Shown here piece after piece: positions 59,234 through 64,000 of a stretch of 64,000 nucleotides of DNA (positions are counted from its first letter, which is position 1; each line of letters begins with the position of its first letter). A program made the translations under genes and the position numbers. The notes under the pieces are model-generated. The model did not search any database and was not told the origin of the DNA. It was given only the letters and a program-made list of their open reading frames with translations. The stretch is from Lachnospiraceae bacterium. Lineage in GTDB: Bacteria; Bacillota; Clostridia; Lachnospirales; Lachnospiraceae. The stretch spans positions 1-64,000 of the forward strand of contig JAFWCK010000072.1 in assembly GCA_017536965.1 (NCBI GenBank), in the 5' to 3' direction.

Positions 59234-59882
59234 CTGGCTTTCCCCGTTAAAAGAAGAATTCGGGAAAGAGTATTATAAAAAACTATATCAAACTGTAAAT
59301 GAAGAGTATAAAACGCATGTGATCTATCCCCCTGCTGATGATCTTTTTAATGCATTTCATTTCACACCGCTCCATGAAGTCAAAGTTGTTATCTTAGGAC
59401 AAGATCCCTATCATAATGAAGGGCAGGCACACGGATTATGCTTTTCCGTGCAAAAGGGGGTAGAAATCCCGCCTTCACTTCTAAATATTTATAAAGAACT
59501 CCAGGACGATCTTAACTGCACCATGCCTTCCAGCGGCTATTTAAAAAAATGGGCAGACCAGGGAGTGTTGTTATTGAATACTGTTTTGACTGTCAGGGCT
59601 CATGAAGCAAATTCCCATAAAGGAATTGGCTGGGAGGATTTTACTGATGCTGCTATCCGTATTTTAAATGAACAGGACAGGCCGATCGTCTTTATGCTGT
59701 GGGGCAGTAATGCAAGAGAAAAGAAAAAAATGCTGAACAATCCAAAGCACCTGATTCTGGAGGCACCGCATCCATCGCCTTTATCTGCCTATCGGGGATT
59801 TTTCGGATGCAGACACTTTTCTAAATGCAATGCGTTTCTGATAAAAAACGGATTAGATCCGATTGATTGGCAAATAGATTAA
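59214..59882 (+). CDS. ung: Uracil-DNA glycosylase, family 1
   Basis: It removes uracil from DNA. The 222-aa product has the water-activating motif GQDPYH (62-67, Asp64), FSVQKGVEIPPSL, LLLNTVLTVRAHEANSH and the DNA-intercalation loop HPSPLSAYRGFFG near the end. Normal length. The ATG at 59214 has GGAGGG just upstream, inside the kinase gene. It ends at a shared bidirectional terminator. Confidence 0.95.
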   Translation: MPPISNDWLSPLKEEFGKEYYKKLYQTVNEEYKTHVIYPPADDLFNAFHFTPLHEVKVVILGQDPYHNEGQAHGLCFSVQKGVEIPPSLLNIYKELQDDLNCTMPSSGYLKKWADQGVLLLNTVLTVRAHEANSHKGIGWEDFTDAAIRILNEQDRPIVFMLWGSNAREKKKMLNNPKHLILEAPHPSPLSAYRGFFGCRHFSKCNAFLIKNGLDPIDWQID

Positions 59883-59907
59883 AAAAAGAGCCCTTAGGCT
59901 CTTTTTT
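59881..59907. terminator. Bidirectional terminator between ung and the dehydratase activase gene
   Basis: An 8-bp stem AAAGAGCC/GGCTCTTT (59885-59904) with a CTTA loop, flanked by A7 on the left and T6 on the right. It serves both convergent genes; the leftward gene ends inside it (59894). Confidence 0.82.
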
Positions 59908-62900
59908 CTTTCTCTTTGGCATTATCTTTTGCAACAGACAGCATCAGTTTAATACGGTTAAGCTGATTGACTTCTGAAGCACCAGGATCAAAATCGATAG
60001 CAACGATATTCGAATCCGGATTATGTTCCCGCAGAGTTTTGATCACACCTTTTCCCACTACGTGATTTGGAAGGCAGCCAAACGGCTGAACGCATACAAT
60101 ATTAGGAACACCGCTTTGGATCAACTCCAGCATTTCGCCAGTCAGGAACCATCCTTCGCCGCTTTGATTGCCAAGTGAAACATAATGCGAAGCCATTTCT
60201 GCCAGATGAGAAATACTATCCGGGGCGATGTAATGTTTGCTTGCTAAAAGCTGCTTTCTTGCCGGGGAACGGAGATACTCAAGTAATCGTATTCCAATAG
60301 TTGCCAGTGCTGAGTAGAACCAGCCTGCGCTATAATTTTCTGCACGGAAATAATTATTAAACAGACAATAGAGAAGGAAGTCCAGCAGATCCGGCATGAC
60401 AGCCTCTGCGCCTTCTGCTTCTAACAGATCAGTGATATGGTTGTTGGCCATTGGAGAGAACTTAACCAGGATTTCTCCAACAACGCCGACTCGTGGTTTT
60501 GTAACATGTTTACGTGGAAGTGTATCAAATTCATGAACGATGTTCTTTATCAGCTTTTTTACTTTTCTGCGGCTGAAAGTTGTTTTACGAATCTCTTCTA
60601 CGCAAATATTACGCCATTTCTGATAAAGAGCATCCGTGCTGCCCGGTTCAGCCTCATAAGGACGTGTCGCATTGATCAGACGCATCATAAGATCCCCGAT
60701 CACAACAGCATATATGCCCTTATAAATCAGCGGTAATGATAATTTAAAACCGGAATTTTTTTCCAGACCAAGAGAAAGCGAAATAACAGGAATTTGTCCA
60801 AATCCTGCTTTTTCCAGAGCTCTTCGGATAAAACTGATATAGTTCGTTGCTCGGCAGCCGCCGCCCGTCTGTGTGATCAATAGAGCCGTTCGCGAAAGAT
60901 CATACTTGCCGGATAACAATGCAGCCATCATCTGTCCTACAACTATTGTAGATGGATAACAGGCATCGTTATTCACATATTTTAATCCGACATCTACGGA
61001 TTCTTTTGTATCATTATCCAGGATCACAAGATCATAACCTTCTACCTGGAAGGCTTCTTTTACTAAATCAAACTGGATCGGAGCCATCTGTGGAGCCAGG
61101 ATCGTGTAATTACGGGATTTCATTTCTGATGTAAATTCCACTCTGTTATAGGCAGTGGAACGAAGTTCCCGCTTTTTGTGAGCACGTTCCTGGGCTTTGA
61201 TCGCAGAAAGAAGAGAACGGATCCTGATCCTTGCAGCACCAAGATTACTGATCTCATCGATCTTTAAAACGGTATAGATCTTTCCTGAATTCGAAAGAAT
61301 ATCACTTACACAGTCAGTCGTAACAGCATCGAGCCCGCATCCAAACGAAAACAGCTGGATCAGATCCAGATAATCTGTTCTTTTTACAAAGTTGGCAGCG
61401 CGGTAGAGCCTTGAATGGTACATCCATTGATCTGAAACGATCAAAGGACGTTCTACAGTACCAAGATGTGAGACACTGTCTTCAGAAAGGACCGCAATAC
61501 CGTAAGAGGTGATCAGTTCCGAAATACCATGATTGATTTCCGGATCAACATGATACGGACGGCCTGCAAGTACGATACCATGACGGTTTTCTTTTTGCAG
61601 CCATGCAATTGTTTTTTCGCCTTCTGCCTGGATTTCTGCACGAACATTTGCAAGCTCTTTCCAGCCTTTATCTGCCGCTTTAATGATTTCAGTGGATGAA
61701 AAGCCAAATTCTTCTGTTGCAAAGACACGAATCAGACCTTCCGTAAAGATCCTGAAATTAGTCATTGAAAAGAATGGATGAATGAAAGTAACATCCCGAT
61801 TCTTTAAATCTTCGACGTTGTTTTTTATATTTTCGGGATAGGTAGCGACAATCGGACAGTTGAAATGATTGTTCGCGTCCGGAGTCTCTATACGCTCAAA
61901 CGCAATGGAAGGGTAGAAGATCTTCTTGATCCCCTGATTGATCAGCCATTGAATATGTCCGTGCGTCAGTTTTGCCGGATAACATTCCGATTCGGAAGGA
62001 ATTGTTTCAATACCCATTTCATAAATAGATCTTGAAGAAAGAGGGGATAAAACAACACGATATCCAAGTTCCTTAAAGAAAACCGCCCAGAATGGATAGT
62101 TTTCATACATATTCAGTGAACGTGGAATACCTATTTCTCCTTTCGGAGCATCTTCCAACGCTAACGGTTCATAGTCGAAAGTACGTTTTAATTTGAATTC
62201 GAAAAGGTTCGGAACAGATTCAGAGGCTTTTTCTTTTCCTAACCCTTTCTCACATCGGTTACCGGAAATAAATCTTCTGCCTCCGGAGAAATTATTGATC
62301 GTCAGCAGGCAATGATTCGTACACCCTTTGCAGCGTGTCAAAGTTGTCTTAAACTCCAGGGCGATCATCTCATCGAAGGAAAGCATGCGGGTAGAACGTT
62401 CTTCTTCCGGAAGATCATAATACCGTTCTCTGGCAATCAGGGCTGCTCCAAAAGCGCCCATCAGTCCTGCGATATCCGGACGTACTACATTACGTCCAAT
62501 CGTTTTTTCAAACGCGCGCAGGATGGCATCATTATAAAAAGTGCCGCCCTGAACGACAATGTTTTTCCCTAATTGGTCCGGATTAACTAATTTGATGACT
62601 TTATATAAAGCATTTTTGATAACAGAGTAGGAAAGACCGGCAGAGATATCAGAAATATCAGCGCCTTCTTTCTGTGCCTGCTTCACATTAGAATTCATGA
62701 AAACGGTGCATCGGGTCCCAAGATCTGTAGGGCTTTTTGCAAATAAAGCCGCTTCTGCAAACTCCACAACAGTCCGGTTCATAGACATCGCAAAGTTTTC
62801 AATAAATGATCCACATCCAGAGGAGCATGCTTCATTCAAAAGAACGGAATCAATGACACCATTTTTGATCCGCATATATTTCATATCCTGACCGCCGATA

Positions 62901-64000
62901 TCCAGAATACAGTCAACTTCCGGATCAAAGAATCTGGCAGCATAATAATGCGCCACAGTTTCCACCTCACCGCCATCCAGCAGCAGAGCTTCCTTCAGCA
63001 GAAATTCACCATATCCTGTAGAACAGGAGTAAACCAGCTCGGCGTCATCAGGAATCAATTCTTTTAATTCTTTAATAGCAATCTGTGTTGTAGCGATCGG
63101 GCTGGCATTATTATTACTATAGAAAGACCAGAGAAGAGTACCATCTTCACTGATCACAACGATCTTTGTTGTCGTAGAACCAGCATCGATCCCAAGGAAA
63201 CACTTTCCGTGATAATCTCTGATGTCGGCCTTTTTAATATTCGTACTGTTATGTCTGTTCTTGAACTCTCTGTACTCATCCATGGAAGCAAATAGCGGCT
63301 CCATACGGGAAAGTTCGCTAGGAATATTGATCCCATGGTCAAGTTTTTCAAACAGCTGTACTGAATCAACGCAGCAGGATGCATCATAATTCATGGCAGC
63401 ACCGATTGCCGCAAACAAGTGTGAATTATCCGGATGGATAATTGCATCTCCTTCCAGTTTTAAGGTCCGGATAAATGCCTGACGAAGTTCAGAAAGGAAG
63501 TGAAGAGGTCCTCCCAAAAAGGCAACATTGCCCCGGATCGGCTTACCGCAGGCCAGACCGGAAATAGTCTGATTGACCACTGCCTGAAAAATAGAAGCTG
63601 CAAGGTCTTCGCGGGTAGCGCCTTCGTTGATCAGAGGCTGGATATCTGTTTTTGCAAAAACGCCGCAGCGGGCAGCAATCGGATACATTGTTTTATAATT
63701 CTTTGCGTAATTATTCAGTCCTTCTGCATCAGTCTGGAGAAGATCAGCCATCTGGTCAATAAATGAACCGGTACCTCCCGCACAGATCCCATTCATCCGC
63801 TGTTCAATTCCATTTGTAAAATAAACGATTTTTGCATCTTCGCCGCCCAATTCAATTGCGACGTCAACATGAGGAGCAGCATGAAGAAGTGACTTGGAAA
63901 CAGCCACTACTTCCTGTACGAAAGGGACTTCCAGATGTTTGGACAAAGCAAGACCGCCGGAACCAGTCACAACCGGATAAAGTTGTATTTGCCCCAGCGT
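59894..64000 (-). CDS. Large 2-hydroxyacyl-CoA dehydratase activase (BcrA/BadF/HgdC-type ATPase), 5' end cut
   Basis: The frame is open to the window edge: 1368 residues visible. Two ASKHA ATPase domains are seen. One (visible N-terminus) has [13 protein letters not shown] and [14 protein letters not shown]; the other has [36 protein letters not shown] and [12 protein letters not shown], whose Cys would ligate the bridging [4Fe-4S] cluster. Then a Cys-rich stretch [11 protein letters not shown] ... GNRCEKG, a DUF2229-type region, and a C-terminal HgdB-like part ([30 protein letters not shown]). The family activates radical dehydratases by ATP-driven electron transfer. The physiological partner of these giant forms is not established. 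It ends at the shared terminator. Confidence 0.85.
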   Translation of the reverse strand, partial: TLGQIQLYPVVTGSGGLALSKHLEVPFVQEVVAVSKSLLHAAPHVDVAIELGGEDAKIVYFTNGIEQRMNGICAGGTGSFIDQMADLLQTDAEGLNNYAKNYKTMYPIAARCGVFAKTDIQPLINEGATREDLAASIFQAVVNQTISGLACGKPIRGNVAFLGGPLHFLSELRQAFIRTLKLEGDAIIHPDNSHLFAAIGAAMNYDASCCVDSVQLFEKLDHGINIPSELSRMEPLFASMDEYREFKNRHNSTNIKKADIRDYHGKCFLGIDAGSTTTKIVVISEDGTLLWSFYSNNNASPIATTQIAIKELKELIPDDAELVYSCSTGYGEFLLKEALLLDGGEVETVAHYYAARFFDPEVDCILDIGGQDMKYMRIKNGVIDSVLLNEACSSGCGSFIENFAMSMNRTVVEFAEAALFAKSPTDLGTRCTVFMNSNVKQAQKEGADISDISAGLSYSVIKNALYKVIKLVNPDQLGKNIVVQGGTFYNDAILRAFEKTIGRNVVRPDIAGLMGAFGAALIARERYYDLPEEERSTRMLSFDEMIALEFKTTLTRCKGCTNHCLLTINNFSGGRRFISGNRCEKGLGKEKASESVPNLFEFKLKRTFDYEPLALEDAPKGEIGIPRSLNMYENYPFWAVFFKELGYRVVLSPLSSRSIYEMGIETIPSESECYPAKLTHGHIQWLINQGIKKIFYPSIAFERIETPDANNHFNCPIVATYPENIKNNVEDLKNRDVTFIHPFFSMTNFRIFTEGLIRVFATEEFGFSSTEIIKAADKGWKELANVRAEIQAEGEKTIAWLQKENRHGIVLAGRPYHVDPEINHGISELITSYGIAVLSEDSVSHLGTVERPLIVSDQWMYHSRLYRAANFVKRTDYLDLIQLFSFGCGLDAVTTDCVSDILSNSGKIYTVLKIDEISNLGAARIRIRSLLSAIKAQERAHKKRELRSTAYNRVEFTSEMKSRNYTILAPQMAPIQFDLVKEAFQVEGYDLVILDNDTKESVDVGLKYVNNDACYPSTIVVGQMMAALLSGKYDLSRTALLITQTGGGCRATNYISFIRRALEKAGFGQIPVISLSLGLEKNSGFKLSLPLIYKGIYAVVIGDLMMRLINATRPYEAEPGSTDALYQKWRNICVEEIRKTTFSRRKVKKLIKNIVHEFDTLPRKHVTKPRVGVVGEILVKFSPMANNHITDLLEAEGAEAVMPDLLDFLLYCLFNNYFRAENYSAGWFYSALATIGIRLLEYLRSPARKQLLASKHYIAPDSISHLAEMASHYVSLGNQSGEGWFLTGEMLELIQSGVPNIVCVQPFGCLPNHVVGKGVIKTLREHNPDSNIVAIDFDPGASEVNQLNRIKLMLSVAKDNAKEKEKRA

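Noticed and set aside
1..64000. CRISPR arrays, insertion sequences, prophage, tRNA or rRNA genes
   Set aside because: No spaced repeats, transposase or integrase frames, tRNA cloverleaf or rRNA sequence noticed on either strand.

Overview
The window looks like a chromosomal core-genome segment of a low-to-moderate GC anaerobic Firmicute. Protein resemblance (RqcH, PyrR, PlsY, the GDCEVYEN-like surface protein) and gene order (DUF512 radical SAM, der, plsY, gpsA; argR, recN) point to class Clostridia, probably Lachnospiraceae or a close relative. This assignment comes from family recall, not from a search. I see no insertion sequence, prophage, CRISPR array, rRNA or tRNA gene.

Layout, left to right. 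1-591: 5' part of an SDR-family epimerase/dehydratase, reading leftward out of the window. 813-4218: amino-sugar cluster (glmM, GlmU-like left-handed beta-helix protein, nagB, yfbR). 4240-5895: ATP-type PEP carboxykinase with a terminator. 6003-6171: a structured non-coding RNA with its own promoter. 6178-7170: YihY/BrkB membrane protein. 7274-10733: pheST. 10835-15891: secDF, CaCA exchanger, recJ. 16004-21343: surface-modification cluster (membrane transglutaminase-like protein, acyl carrier protein, MBOAT acyltransferase, DltD/SGNH-like protein, lipoprotein), resembling dlt without dltA. 21559-25141: leftward hydrolase, ABC-F, hydrolase cluster. 25238-28801: maf, a membrane alpha/beta-hydrolase-like protein, rex, alr. 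28846-38992: CorC-like, yebC, DUF512, der, a giant plsY, gpsA, MutS-like ATPase. 39133-44231: three-subunit NAD-linked formate dehydrogenase. 44478-46678: PyrR-attenuated pyrR with uracil permease. 46809-51385: FdhD-like protein, argR, recN, DagK-like kinase, plsC. 51382-56075: leftward GH2 hydrolase, MFS transporter, rqcH. 56217-59882: mntP, a two-component system, ung. 59894-64000: very large 2-hydroxyacyl-CoA dehydratase activase, cut by the right edge.

Functional themes. Fermentative redox metabolism is represented by the formate dehydrogenase, its FdhD-like maturation factor, the NADH sensor Rex, PEPCK and the radical-type dehydratase activase. Envelope building is represented by amino-sugar synthesis, alanine racemase, PlsY/GpsA/PlsC/DagK phospholipid synthesis, SecDF and the surface acylation cluster.

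Most unusual observations: (1) PlsY carries an approximately 820-residue, extremely acidic, repetitive C-terminal extension punctuated by five short GF[FL] basic motifs. Its reading frame ends at a run of ten A; removing one A opens a 64-residue basic tail that stops just before gpsA. (2) The ncRNA at 6003-6171. (3) The dlt-like cluster without an adenylating enzyme and with a Cys at the SGNH nucleophile position. (4) rex sits behind a perfect consensus promoter and appears leaderless, with two tandem 19-bp repeats just upstream. (5) The FdhD-like protein lacks the CxxC motif expected of the family.
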